From Parenemella sanctibonifatiensis (GTDB lineage Bacteria; Actinomycetota; Actinomycetes; Propionibacteriales; Propionibacteriaceae): a DNA stretch of 64,000 bases. The first letter of the stretch is position 1; every line of letters begins with the position of its first letter. Shown here one piece after another: positions 1-8,686 of this stretch. Position numbers and translations under genes: made by a program. Below the pieces are notes generated by a model, which saw only the letters and a program-made list of their open reading frames with translations, made no database searches and had not been told where the DNA came from. The stretch covers positions 496,001 through 560,000 of the forward strand of contig NZ_NMVJ01000001.1 of the NCBI RefSeq assembly GCF_002250565.1, read 5' to 3'.

Positions 1-1149
1 CGCGCCGACGGCGCCACCGGCGTCGAGTTCAGCTTCGATGCGCCCTTCCCGGCATGGCCGGGTCTGCTGCGTACGCCGCTGCGCGCCAGCGCGATCGGCA
101 ATTCGGGCGCGTTCAACGAGGGTTGGTCCGAGCTCGCACCTGCCATGCAGGCAGGCCCCTTCCAGGTCGCCCAGGTCACGGAGGACCGGGTGGTGCTCAG
201 TCCCAACATGCGCTGGTGGGGCATCGAACCGGCCCTGCTGCGGGTCACCTTCAAGGTGATGGACGACGAGGACGCGGCGGCGGCGTACAGCACCAACGAG
301 ATCGACGTCCTGGAGATCGACACCGACACCCAAGCCCTGACCCGCGCCCGGGAGGTCAGCAACGGCACCATCCGCCGCGCGGCCGGCCAGACCGCCCGGC
401 AGCTGCTGCTCAACACCGCCAGTCCTCAACTGGCCGATGTCGCGGTGCGCCTGGCAGTGCTGCGGTCGATCGATCGCGACGAGATCGCGGTGTCGGACCT
501 GTCCGGGCTGGAGCCGGTCACCGCGCACGGCAACACGATCTTCACCGCCAACCAGACCGGCTATGTCGACCATTCCGAGCTGGCCCGGTTTGATCCGGAG
601 GCAGCCGGGCTTGAGCTGGATGCGGCCGGGCTGGCGCGCGGCGCTGACGGCGTCCGCACCCTCAACGGTCAGCCGTGGAAGCTGCGGGTGCTGCTGCCCG
701 AGGGCGATCCGCTCGCTGAGAACGAGGGCCTGCAACTGCAGCGGATGCTGTCCGAGGCCGGAGCCGAGGTGGAGTTGGTGACCGAGCCCGAGCCTCGGGT
801 ACGCGAACGGCTGGCCAGTGGCGAGTTCGAGTTGGCGGCGCGGCTGCGGACGGTGGATGCGATGCCGACCGCGACGGTCGCGGCCCGATTCGACGACGGC
901 GGCGACTTGGCCGCGACGGCGCTGCAGCACGAGGGCTTGGCGGCTGAGCTGGAGGCGCTGCGGCAGGCGCCGACACTGGCTGACCAGGCCGCGGCCGCCA
1001 ACCGGGCCGACGAGATCCTGTGGCGGGAAGGTGCCTGCGCGCCGCTCTACAGCGCCCCGCAGTTGGTCGGCGTACGCCAGACCGTGGTCAACATCGGTGC
1101 CATGGGATTTGCCACCGTCGACTGGACCCAGGTCGGCTACACCGGCTGA
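1..1149 (+). CDS. ABC transporter family 5 (oligopeptide/dipeptide-type) solute-binding protein, 3' part
   Basis: The frame is open from the first base, so the start lies outside the window; 382 codons are visible before the TGA. The fragment reads as the C-terminal lobe of a DppA/OppA-type periplasmic-binding lipoprotein. It has the segment GPFQV followed by a strand, then LSPNMRWWG, which matches the family pattern in which a substrate-binding strand precedes an N-x-x-W-W motif. It ends with an ILW-x-E-x-ACAPLYS stretch close to the C terminus, as is usual. The role would be capture of peptides or related solutes outside the membrane for an ABC importer. The rest of the transporter is not visible. 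The family call is solid, the substrate unknown. Confidence 0.85.
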   Translation, partial: RADGATGVEFSFDAPFPAWPGLLRTPLRASAIGNSGAFNEGWSELAPAMQAGPFQVAQVTEDRVVLSPNMRWWGIEPALLRVTFKVMDDEDAAAAYSTNEIDVLEIDTDTQALTRAREVSNGTIRRAAGQTARQLLLNTASPQLADVAVRLAVLRSIDRDEIAVSDLSGLEPVTAHGNTIFTANQTGYVDHSELARFDPEAAGLELDAAGLARGADGVRTLNGQPWKLRVLLPEGDPLAENEGLQLQRMLSEAGAEVELVTEPEPRVRERLASGEFELAARLRTVDAMPTATVAARFDDGGDLAATALQHEGLAAELEALRQAPTLADQAAAANRADEILWREGACAPLYSAPQLVGVRQTVVNIGAMGFATVDWTQVGYTG

Positions 1150-1173
1150 GGCGGCTCCCGTCGGCGTACGCCC

Positions 1174-2475
1174 TCAGCGCAGCCCGGCGGCCGTCAGTGC
1201 CGCAGTGGTGCCCTGGATGACGCTGCCGAGTTCGCCGCGCTGTTGCTGCAGCACCGGGGCGACCGGGCCGCCGATGCGGGCGATCCGGTGTTCCAGGAAG
1301 GCAAGTTCGGTGACCGCTTCGATCAGGCTCTTGGCGTCAGCGCGGGCCGGTTTGGGGAGCGACTTCAGGTGGTCACGGCGACCCTTCAGCGAGGACATCC
1401 AGCTCACCTCCTGGGCGCTGATGAGGCCCACCTCAGCCATCTTGGGCAGTTCGGCGGCGATCAGCCGGCCCTCGTGGCGGCGAGCAAACCAGGCGATGAC
1501 GGCCAACGCGACCAGCACGACGAAGGTGAACGCCTTGACCAGATAGAACAGCGTCATGTCATCCGAGGTCCCCGCCGCGACGGCGGCGCCGTTGTGGATG
1601 CCGTGCAGCAGCACCGCGACGGCGTACCCACCGACACCGCAGCCGATCCGGGCCAGCACGCTGCGCCGATTCATGGCAAACCAGATGCCGAGCGAGAAGC
1701 ACATCGTGTAGAGGCCGTGTCCCAGCGCGGAGCCGCCGATGCGGATCGAGGCGAGTTCGGCGGACTGGTCAAAGGTGGTGGTGCTGGCGATGTAGAGCTG
1801 GTCCTCCAGGAAGGAGAAGCCGGCGCCGACCAGGACGCCGTAGATGACCCCGTCGGTCAACGCGTTGAACTCGAACCGGCCTCGCTTGCCGGCCACCAGC
1901 AGCAGGATGAACAGGCCCTTGGTGAACTCCTCGACCACCGGCGCCTGCAGCCAGATCCCTGCCTCCGGGGTGGGCGCCAGGAATGGCGTCATCAGCGTGA
2001 ACGGCAGCGACAGCGAGGTCGCGATGCCCGATCCCCACAGGAACGCAGCCACCAACAATACGACGGGTTCGGGCTCCCAGCGATCCAGCCACCACAGGAT
2101 CAGCAGCGCCACCAGCAGCACCGCGGTCGCGGCCACGAAGCCCAGGTCGGTGCCCTCGACATTGGCGGACAGACCAACCGCGAGCAGGAAGAAGAAGGTG
2201 GTGAACAGACCGATCGCGATCGCTGCCACCGGCAGCACCATCGGGCGACGCTTGCGCCGCGGGCCGCGGCTCTTGGCGGCTGTCGGGCTCCCCGCGGGCG
2301 AAGTCTGCAGGTCGGCGGGACCCTGCGGCGGCGCGGGCTGCGGGTGCCGTTGCTCGGGACCTACCTGATACTGGCCGGCCTGCTGCGGACCGCCGTACGG
2401 TGTCGGGCGCTGCGTGCCGGGCTGCTGGGGTTGTCCGTTCGCCGGTCGCTGCGAGTCGCCGTAGAAGTTGCTCAC
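1174..2475 (-). CDS. PrsW-family intramembrane metalloprotease
   Basis: A 433-residue membrane protein. Residues 1-75 are a Pro/Gln/Gly-rich cytoplasmic tail ending in a basic patch (RGPRRKRRP). About eight hydrophobic segments follow. PrsW signature elements are present in order: WEPEP (133-137), EEFTK (182-186), FSFLED (220-225), HGLYT (His253) and HGIHN (His291, His294), supplying the Glu and His residues expected at the metal site. Bacillus PrsW cleaves anti-sigma factor RsiW, but most actinobacterial members have no known substrate. The gene is convergent with the upstream binding-protein gene, leaving 24 bp between stops. No anti-sigma factor gene lies nearby, so no substrate is inferred. 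Confidence 0.88.
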   Translation of the reverse strand: MSNFYGDSQRPANGQPQQPGTQRPTPYGGPQQAGQYQVGPEQRHPQPAPPQGPADLQTSPAGSPTAAKSRGPRRKRRPMVLPVAAIAIGLFTTFFFLLAVGLSANVEGTDLGFVAATAVLLVALLILWWLDRWEPEPVVLLVAAFLWGSGIATSLSLPFTLMTPFLAPTPEAGIWLQAPVVEEFTKGLFILLLVAGKRGRFEFNALTDGVIYGVLVGAGFSFLEDQLYIASTTTFDQSAELASIRIGGSALGHGLYTMCFSLGIWFAMNRRSVLARIGCGVGGYAVAVLLHGIHNGAAVAAGTSDDMTLFYLVKAFTFVVLVALAVIAWFARRHEGRLIAAELPKMAEVGLISAQEVSWMSSLKGRRDHLKSLPKPARADAKSLIEAVTELAFLEHRIARIGGPVAPVLQQQRGELGSVIQGTTAALTAAGLR

Positions 2476-2532
2476 CCAACGATGTTAGGACCTGCCGGGG
2501 CCGGGCAAATTCCCGGCCACTCCCCCGCTGTC

Positions 2533-2610
2533 GCGCGCAAGACGTGCAGTCGAATCTCACCGACCCCGCTGTTCGGGGGTCTGGGCAAATCGACTGCACG
2601 TCTTGCGCGC
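2533..2610. repeat. Hairpin repeat family A, copy 1
   Basis: Perfect 21-bp inverted arms (2533-2553 and 2590-2610) begin GCGCGCAAGACGTGCAG and surround a 36-nt loop that can fold internally (GACCCC with GGGGTC). Related hairpins lie at 3024, 11133 and 12429. No gene overlaps it. It lies 58 bp upstream of the PrsW-like gene. Confidence 0.85.
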
Positions 2611-2730
2611 AGTTCGCGTGTACGCCTCGCCCGAGAACGACCATGTGGAGACCACCGGCGCGGCAACGGAAGGCCGGGGCCGGGTGCCGGGCGGCGCCGA
2701 TCCGCACCTCAGCTGCACTACCTCAGGACC

Positions 2731-2795
2731 CTGTAGTTGTGCACGTCAAACCGCCGATGTGACCTGCGTAGCTACGTGATGCTGTAGTTACGCAG
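2731..2795. repeat. Repeat family B, copy 1
   Basis: The distal half (2766-2795) is a small imperfect hairpin, GCGTAGCTAC - GTGATGCT - GTAGTTACGC. The proximal half repeats CTGTAGTTGTGCA. The reverse complement of the whole matches the elements at 3213-3277 and 14960-15040. Confidence 0.75.
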
Positions 2796-3023
2796 ATCAG
2801 GCGTGCCCCGGGCCTCCCGCACTGGAAGCCACCCCGAGGCGTACGCCCACGCAGCCCAGGTGCCCGGGCCAGCAGGGGGACGCTTCCTCAACAAGTTGAA
2901 CTTCTACGCCCCAGATCCCCGATCCGGGGCCAACTTCGTCAACAAGTTGAGGTTCTGTCTCCCCCGTACCCGACAGGTGGCCTCCCGTTCCGGACTCGCT
3001 AGGGGTGGTGTTCCCCGCTTGTC

Positions 3024-3101
3024 GCGCGCAAGAGCCGCAGTCGATTCTCACCAACCCCGCTGCAGGGGCGCCCGGACGCATCGACTGCGCGTCTTGCGCG
3101 C
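3024..3101. repeat. Hairpin repeat family A, copy 2
   Basis: Arms at 3024-3044 and 3081-3101 pair over 21 bp with two adjacent mismatches (GC against CG). Apart from those positions they match copy 1. The copy lies in the second unit of the tandem duplication. Confidence 0.75.
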
Positions 3102-3212
3102 AGCTCTCGCGTACACCTCGCCCGAGAGTGGCCAGGGAGACCACCGACGCAGCAACGACCGAGATCGGCCGGGCGGCGCCGATCCGCACCTCAGTTGCAC
3201 AACCTCGGGCCC

Positions 3213-3277
3213 CTGTAGGCATGCAGGTCAAACTGCCCATTTCGGCTGCGCAGCTACGTGATGCTGTAGTTGTGCAG
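3213..3277. repeat. Repeat family B, copy 2
   Basis: It carries GCAGCTACGTGATGCTGTAG followed by TTGTGCAG, the same core as copy 1. The proximal half is degraded (CTGTAGGCATGCAGG). It ends 23 bp before the malic enzyme stop codon. Confidence 0.7.
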
Positions 3278-3299
3278 CCAAGGCGTACGCCGCCTGGCC

Positions 3300-5093
3300 T
3301 CAGATTTCGTGGCCGCCGGCGGCGTGCCAGCTGTCGGGTCCGTCGTCGATGCTGCCGTCGGCACGGCGCACTGGGGTGACGCTGTTGGTGATCGGCACCA
3401 CCGTGGGATAGTTCGGCTGCCACATCTTCTTGTAGACCTGCTGGATCGGGCTGTCGAGCTCAACCTCGGCGACCCCGTCGGCCACCGCAGCTTCCGCCAC
3501 CGCGATCGCGACCGTCGCCGACACCGACCGCAGTTCGGAGGCAGCCGGCAAGATCGCGCTGCCGAGCCGGCGTCCGTCCGCCAGCCCCGCCAGCGCCTGC
3601 GCCGCCGCCGAAATCATGCCCGGGGTGACCCGGGAGGCCTGCGAGACGATGGTGCCGAGCCCGATGCCAGGGAAGACCAGCGCGTTGTTGGCCTGCGCGA
3701 TCGTGTACGTCTGCTCGTCACGTTCCACCGGGGCGAACGGGGACCCGGTCGCGATCAGCGCCTTGCCGCCGGTCCAGGCGAGCAGGTCGGCCGGCAACGC
3801 CTCTGACTGTGAGGTCGGATTGGACAGCGGCAGGATGATGGGCCGCTCGACGTGGGCGGCCATGTCCTTGACGATCGCCTCGTTGAAGGCGCCGGGCTGC
3901 GCGGAGGTGCCGATGAGGATGGTCGGCTTGACGTTGCGAACGACGTCGGCGAGGGCGTACCTGTCCGGTTCGTCGAGCTGCCAGCCGTCAAGCTCGGCCT
4001 GGCTGCGGGCGTACGGCTCCTGGAAGTCGCGCATCCGGGTGCCCTCGCGGAGCAGGCCGCGGCTGCCGAGACCCCAGAAGCAGGCCCGGGCCTGGTCGGG
4101 ATCCATGCCTTGGTCGACCATGATCTCGACCAGCAGGTCGGCGATGCCGATGCCGGCCGAGCCGGAGCCGTGGATGACGACGCGCTGATCGGCCATCCGA
4201 GTGCCGCTGGCCTGGACCGCGGCGAGCACGGCAGCGGCGACCACGGCGGCGGTGCCCTGGATGTCGTCGTTGAAGGTGCGGTAGTCGTTGACGTACTTGG
4301 CGAGGACCCGGTGGGCATTGCTGGCGCCCAAGTCCTCCCAGTGGATCAGCGCGCGGGGATAGAGCCGGGCGGCGGTGGTGACGAACTTCTCGACGAACTC
4401 GTCGTAGGCCTCGCCCCGGACGCGCGGATGACGCAGACCCAGATAGCCGTCGTCGTTGAGCAGCGCCATGTTGTCGGTGCCCGGGTCGAGCACGATCGGC
4501 ATCACCCGCAGCGGATGGATGCCGGCGGCGGCGGTGTAGACCGCGAGCTTGCCGATGGCGATCCGGATGCCACCGATGCCCTGGTCGCCGATGCCGAGGA
4601 TGCCTTCGGAGTCGGTGACCACGATCAGGTCGACGTCGTCGGGTCCCTGTCCGTAGTTGCGCAGCGCCAGCTCCATGTCGTCCTGCTGGTCGATGCCGAG
4701 GAAGACGCCACGGGGCCGGGTGTACCAGGCGGAGTACTCGCGGATCGCCTCGCCGATGGTCGGCGTGTAGATGATCGGCAGCATCTCCTCGAGGTGCTCG
4801 GTCACCAGGCGATAGAAGAGGATCTCGTTGCGTTCCTGGAGGTCGGTGAGCAGGACGTACTTGGCGAGGTTGTTGGGCTGGCGTTTGAACTGTTTGTAGA
4901 GCCGTTTGAGCTGATTGCTCATCGACACCACTGCCGGCGGCAGCAGGCCGTTGAGGCCGAGCTGGTCGCGCTCCTCGTGGGTGTAGGCGGTGCCGAACGC
5001 GATCATCGGGCGGGCAAGGATCTGCCTGCCCCGCACCGCGATCTCGACGATCTCACCGGCTTCGGTCTGCTTGTACTCAAACTGGCGTGCCAC
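3300..5093 (-). CDS. maeA: NAD-dependent malic enzyme (oxaloacetate-decarboxylating)
   Basis: A 597-residue enzyme of the long MaeA/SfcA type. It converts malate to pyruvate and CO2 with reduction of NAD, linking the TCA cycle to pyruvate in the cytosol. Visible motifs: GLNGLLPP near residue 47, the catalytic-Tyr segment IIYTPTIGEA (Tyr109), VTDSEGILGIGDQG (159-172), the catalytic Lys in GKLAVYT (Lys182), metal ligands in HWEDLG (Glu253, Asp254) and FNDDIQGT (Asp277), and the nucleotide-binding GSGSAGIG (309-316). The length matches the family. The ATG at 5093 gives the usual N terminus. The gene looks monocistronic; its 3' side is the repeat-bearing gap. NAD preference is inferred from family type. 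Confidence 0.93.
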   Translation of the reverse strand: MARQFEYKQTEAGEIVEIAVRGRQILARPMIAFGTAYTHEERDQLGLNGLLPPAVVSMSNQLKRLYKQFKRQPNNLAKYVLLTDLQERNEILFYRLVTEHLEEMLPIIYTPTIGEAIREYSAWYTRPRGVFLGIDQQDDMELALRNYGQGPDDVDLIVVTDSEGILGIGDQGIGGIRIAIGKLAVYTAAAGIHPLRVMPIVLDPGTDNMALLNDDGYLGLRHPRVRGEAYDEFVEKFVTTAARLYPRALIHWEDLGASNAHRVLAKYVNDYRTFNDDIQGTAAVVAAAVLAAVQASGTRMADQRVVIHGSGSAGIGIADLLVEIMVDQGMDPDQARACFWGLGSRGLLREGTRMRDFQEPYARSQAELDGWQLDEPDRYALADVVRNVKPTILIGTSAQPGAFNEAIVKDMAAHVERPIILPLSNPTSQSEALPADLLAWTGGKALIATGSPFAPVERDEQTYTIAQANNALVFPGIGLGTIVSQASRVTPGMISAAAQALAGLADGRRLGSAILPAASELRSVSATVAIAVAEAAVADGVAEVELDSPIQQVYKKMWQPNYPTVVPITNSVTPVRRADGSIDDGPDSWHAAGGHEI

Positions 5094-5246
5094 GGTTTTC
5101 AGCCTAGTGGCCCGAGCAGACCAGTGGCCACACTGGTAGGCCGTGCCGCCATGGTCGTCAGTTGCCCCGCGCCGCCGGCGCCTGCAGAGAAAGGTCGTCT
5201 CTCGTTGGCGTCAGCTGAGGCGCGGTTTTCTGAAACGACGAGCAGA

Positions 5247-6671
5247 TCAGCCGCCGTGCAGAGCCTCCAGATGGCCCTCGTCGACCGGCAGCCGGCCCTG
5301 TTTGATCGCGGCCAGCAGGGCTTCGTGGTCGGCCAGGGTCTGATCGGCGTACGCCTTGGCGAACCGGGTGAACGCCTCGGCGACGGAGTCGTGTTTGCCG
5401 ACGTAGCCGGCGATCATCGAGGCGCCGCTGGTACGTGAGTGCCCCCGCGCCAGCAGGTCGCCGGCGATCCGGGAATAGTCGGCCAGCGCCTGCCCGGTGA
5501 CCCGGGTCAGGTCGATAGTGCCCTTGAGATTGCGCCACTGGCGTACATAGAGCTGCTGCCCCAGCGCATCCGTCCAGCCCAGCAGCGGGTCGGACGCGGT
5601 CTGCACCGTCTGCTGGTATTCGACGACCCGCTTGCCCTGGTGACGGTGCCAGGCCCTGTCACCATGGACGTAGGGCGCGATGACCGACCGCTGCGCCTCC
5701 TTGAGCTGCAGGAAGAGCACGTCGTCAGGACCGGATCCTTCCAGCAGGGCGATGTACGCCCCCAGCCCCACCGAGCCGATGCCGACCACCTTGCGCGCGA
5801 CATCGACCAGCGTGTACCCGTCCAGCACCCGGCGCCACGCCGGCGGGATCGTCTGCAGATAACGATCCAGCGCCAGCCCCAACTCCTGGGCGTCCCCCTC
5901 CCTGAGCCGGGTCAGCAGCGGCGGATCCTCGATGATCCGGCGGGTGCCCTGTTCCTCGGCGGTGACCTTGGGCAGCTTGCGGTCCGAGGTGTGTTTGGTG
6001 GCCTTGCGGATGGTGCGGTCCAGTTCGGGGGCGAGCGCCTCCGAGGCAGTCGCCTGCAGTTCGTCGACGTCGAGCCGGTTGAACGCCCGGGTCAGCAGCG
6101 GCTGGCGCGCCAGCGAACGGATCCGGTCGCGGTAGGCATTGACGCACGACATCACCGCCTCCGCGCAGGTGTCCTCGCTGGCACCGTTCTCGAGGCCGGC
6201 GATCCACACGCTGGCGACCAGCCGGCGTACATCCCACTCCCAGCCGCCGGTGTGTGCCTCGTCGAAGTCGTTGAGGTCGAGGACCAGTGCGCCTTCCTGG
6301 GTCCGGTAGAAACCGATGTTGGACAGGTGCATGTCGCCGCAGATGACCGGCTGGATGCCGGTGGCGGGCAGGCTCGCGGCGTCGCGGGCGCTGATGTTGG
6401 CGGCGCCGCGGAGGAAGCCGTACGGGGTGGCCGCCATCCGCGCCATCCGCAGCCCGATCAGGTCAGGATTGCGGCCCTCATGGGACTCGATCACCATGTC
6501 GACCGGGTCGGGGCGGGTGTCGTCGGCGCGCCAGTACGCCAGCGCCTCGTGGGGCACTTGGTCGCGCAACGATTTGCCGTGGGCCCAGCGCTCATCCCGG
6601 CCAACGCCCGGGTTGAGGACGCTGACGTTGATCAGGTCCGGGTCCGGGGTGCCCTGCATGGGTGAATTCAT
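5247..6671 (-). CDS. DUF2252 family protein
   Basis: A 474-residue protein matching the actinobacterial DUF2252 family. Typical segments are GKSLRDQVPHEALAYW near residue 33, CGDMHLSNIGFYRT, LDLNDFDEAHTGGWEWDVRRL, VVGIGSVGLGAYIALLEG, and a C-terminal YADQTLADHEALL. The GDxHxxN and DFD segments resemble the catalytic and metal-binding loops of aminoglycoside-phosphotransferase-like kinases, so an atypical small-molecule kinase is possible. No substrate has been established for the family to my knowledge. It has no signal peptide or membrane segment. It is divergent from the M48 protease gene at 6803. Confidence 0.85.
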   Translation of the reverse strand: MNSPMQGTPDPDLINVSVLNPGVGRDERWAHGKSLRDQVPHEALAYWRADDTRPDPVDMVIESHEGRNPDLIGLRMARMAATPYGFLRGAANISARDAASLPATGIQPVICGDMHLSNIGFYRTQEGALVLDLNDFDEAHTGGWEWDVRRLVASVWIAGLENGASEDTCAEAVMSCVNAYRDRIRSLARQPLLTRAFNRLDVDELQATASEALAPELDRTIRKATKHTSDRKLPKVTAEEQGTRRIIEDPPLLTRLREGDAQELGLALDRYLQTIPPAWRRVLDGYTLVDVARKVVGIGSVGLGAYIALLEGSGPDDVLFLQLKEAQRSVIAPYVHGDRAWHRHQGKRVVEYQQTVQTASDPLLGWTDALGQQLYVRQWRNLKGTIDLTRVTGQALADYSRIAGDLLARGHSRTSGASMIAGYVGKHDSVAEAFTRFAKAYADQTLADHEALLAAIKQGRLPVDEGHLEALHGG

Positions 6672-6802
6672 CGCTTCATCGTCCGCCCCGGAGCCGGGTC
6701 ACCGCAACCTTCAACCTCCGCTTCTGAGCTGTCGCGGATGCTGGACAGGCTGGCCGACCCCGTCGCTAGACTCAGCCGACACCTGTCGCCCTAAGGAGCG
6801 CT

Positions 6803-8686
6803 GTGAGCATCAATTATCCCCCACAGGCGGAGGCCGATCCGGCGCCGCCGACGGCGACCAATCGCCAGACCACCCTGGGCCCGCAGCTGAAGCGGATCCT
6901 CCATCCGGGCGAGATGCCATTCGTCGTCACCGGTGCGGTCATCGCGGTGATCGTCTACGTCGCCGCCGCAGTGCTGATCCTGCCGGTGTTGGCGGTCCAG
7001 TTCATCAACTTCGTCACCAACACCCCAACGGATCCGGCGCCGCCGCCCTCGCCCTACCCGTGGGACCAGGTGATCAACGACGGCATCGGCTGGGTGGTCG
7101 TGCTGCTGATGGTGGCGACGGTGTCGCCGTTCTTGGTGCTCTTCATCCGTGGTGTCTACTACGCGCAGTATCGGGTCAGCGGCGTACGCATGTCGCCGAC
7201 CCAGTTCCCCGAGGGCTACAAGATGGTGGTCGAGGCGGCCCTGTCGGCTGGCCTGCGCAAGATCCCCGATGCGTACGTGATCCCCGGCCAGGGCGTGGTC
7301 AACGCCTTCGCGTCCGGGCACGGTTGGCGGCGGTTCATCGTGCTGCACTCGGACATGTTCGAGGTCGGCGGCGCGGCGCGTGATCCCGAGGCGTTGCGGT
7401 TTGTGATCGCGCACGAGGTCGGTCACATCGGCGCCGGGCACGTGTCCTACTGGCGAACCCTGCTGATGCAGATCATGCAGCAGATCCCACTGCTGGGCAT
7501 GTTCCTGTCCCGCGCGCAGGAGTACACCGCCGACAACTTCGGCTACAAGCTGACCGGTCAGCAGGGCGGCTACGGCGCGATGAAGGTGCTGGCTGCCGGC
7601 AAGTACCTCAACGCCAACGTCAACCCCGACGAGCTCGCCGACCGCGCGATCACCGACCGCGCACTGTGGGTGCCGCTGGTCAACGTGCTCGGCAGCCATC
7701 CGATCATCACTTGGCGCATCCAGGCGATCCGCGACCGTTCCAAGGGCGGGTCGCTGCTGCTGTGGCCCAAGGGCCCGCTGGCCGGTACGCCGTCGCTGCC
7801 GGATGCCTCGAAGCCCACCAAGGACTACCCCTCGCCGCAGGAGGCCAGCGCCTTCATCGAGACCTACCCGCCGACCGGCGAGCCGCAGTTCGGCAAGGTC
7901 TTCCCGTCCCCGCTGCCCGGCGCAGAGATCCGTCAGGGCGAGGACTCGACCTATGGCCAGCGGATGCTGCGCCGCGGCTGGCGTACCGCTGAGCTGCCTC
8001 CGGGTGGCCAGGGTGGTGGATTCGGCGGTCAGGGCGGATTCGGCCCGGCCGGCCCGCAAGGACCGGGCGGACCCGGCGGCTTTGGCCCGCAGGGGCCGCA
8101 GGGTCCGGGTGGCTTTGGCCCCCAGGGGCCGCAGGGACCGGGTGGGTTCGGTCCGCAGGGTCCGCAGAGCCCCGGTGGCCCCGGCGGTTTCGGCCCGCAG
8201 GGCGGTCAGCCCGGCGGTGCCGGGATGAGCCCGCAGAGTGCCGGGTTCAGCCAGGACCAGGCCGGTTCCCAGCCGAGCGCCGAATGGCCGTCCTCGGCCC
8301 AGAGTGCGTCGTGGCCCGAGCAGACCGGTCCGGTCTTCCAGGGGCAGGGCTTCCAGGGCGAGCAGTCCGGGCAGGGGTTCCAGGCTGAGGGTCAGTCCGA
8401 CCGCGGCCAGCACTTCCCCGCCGAGCAGGGTTCCTCCGAGCCGGCCTTCGCCGATCAGCCCCGGTCCGATCAGGGTCAGGGCCAGGCGTACCAGGCTGAA
8501 AGCGAGGACTGGCGCAACTCGACCCGCTGGCAGGACTGGGACTCCGGTCGTCAGGACTTTGGCCAGCAGGACTCGGGTCGGCAGGCTTCCGGCGAATCCG
8601 GCTCGGGTCAGTCCGAGCAGCACAACGAGGGCGACCAGCAGGATCCTCAGCAGGGCGACTCCGGTCCGCAAGGGACTCGCTGGTGA
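6803..8686 (+). CDS. M48-family membrane metallopeptidase with a collagen-like Gly/Pro/Gln tail
   Basis: 627 residues from a GTG start; AAGGAG eight bases upstream supports it. Two transmembrane segments lie at about 38-72 and 93-122. The zinc motif HEVGH is at residues 204-208 with the downstream Glu in AQEYTADNFGY, the HtpX/Ste24 pattern. Residues about 400-480 form a low-complexity stretch of GFGPQGPQGPG-type 11-residue units, followed by a Gln/Ser-rich tail to the end. Family members perform quality control of membrane proteins. The stop overlaps the next GTG start by 4 bp, so the two genes are probably translationally coupled. The tail is unusual for the family and its function is unknown. 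Confidence 0.88.
   Translation: MSINYPPQAEADPAPPTATNRQTTLGPQLKRILHPGEMPFVVTGAVIAVIVYVAAAVLILPVLAVQFINFVTNTPTDPAPPPSPYPWDQVINDGIGWVVVLLMVATVSPFLVLFIRGVYYAQYRVSGVRMSPTQFPEGYKMVVEAALSAGLRKIPDAYVIPGQGVVNAFASGHGWRRFIVLHSDMFEVGGAARDPEALRFVIAHEVGHIGAGHVSYWRTLLMQIMQQIPLLGMFLSRAQEYTADNFGYKLTGQQGGYGAMKVLAAGKYLNANVNPDELADRAITDRALWVPLVNVLGSHPIITWRIQAIRDRSKGGSLLLWPKGPLAGTPSLPDASKPTKDYPSPQEASAFIETYPPTGEPQFGKVFPSPLPGAEIRQGEDSTYGQRMLRRGWRTAELPPGGQGGGFGGQGGFGPAGPQGPGGPGGFGPQGPQGPGGFGPQGPQGPGGFGPQGPQSPGGPGGFGPQGGQPGGAGMSPQSAGFSQDQAGSQPSAEWPSSAQSASWPEQTGPVFQGQGFQGEQSGQGFQAEGQSDRGQHFPAEQGSSEPAFADQPRSDQGQGQAYQAESEDWRNSTRWQDWDSGRQDFGQQDSGRQASGESGSGQSEQHNEGDQQDPQQGDSGPQGTRW

Larger units (their letters stand above)
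2531..3277. repeat. Diverged tandem duplication of a 260-bp composite intergenic element
   Basis: The 824-bp gap between the PrsW-like gene and the malic enzyme gene has no convincing gene. It contains two diverged copies of one unit, about 2531-2795 and 3021-3277. Each consists of a family A hairpin, about 120 bp of conserved spacer sharing CTCGCCCGAGA and GGCGGCGCCGATCCGCACCT, and a family B element. Substitutions are scattered, so the duplication is not recent. Between the units lie two copies of TCAACAAGTTGA (2888-2899 and 2939-2950), 51 bp apart, around a CCCCGATCCGGGG hairpin. Confidence 0.75.

Noticed and set aside
1144-1177. GCTGAGG and CCTCAGC arms between the first two genes as a terminator
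   Set aside because: The stem is only 7 bp with a 19-nt loop and no U-tract, and it overlaps the end of both genes; not convincing.
1243-2736. A 497-codon plus-strand frame opposite the PrsW-like gene
   Set aside because: It has His/Gln/Arg-rich composition without domains, while the minus strand encodes a coherent membrane protease.
2400-3423. Short peptides with similar sequence (for example RIGAAR and CAQD) read from both composite repeat units
   Set aside because: The similarity follows from the DNA duplication and the inverted arms; there are stops, no ribosome sites and no sign of selection for the protein frame.
6791-8671. A 626-codon open frame antisense to the M48 protease gene
   Set aside because: It is composed of Leu/Arg/Gly-rich shadow sequence caused by high GC in the third codon position; the plus-strand protein has clear motifs.
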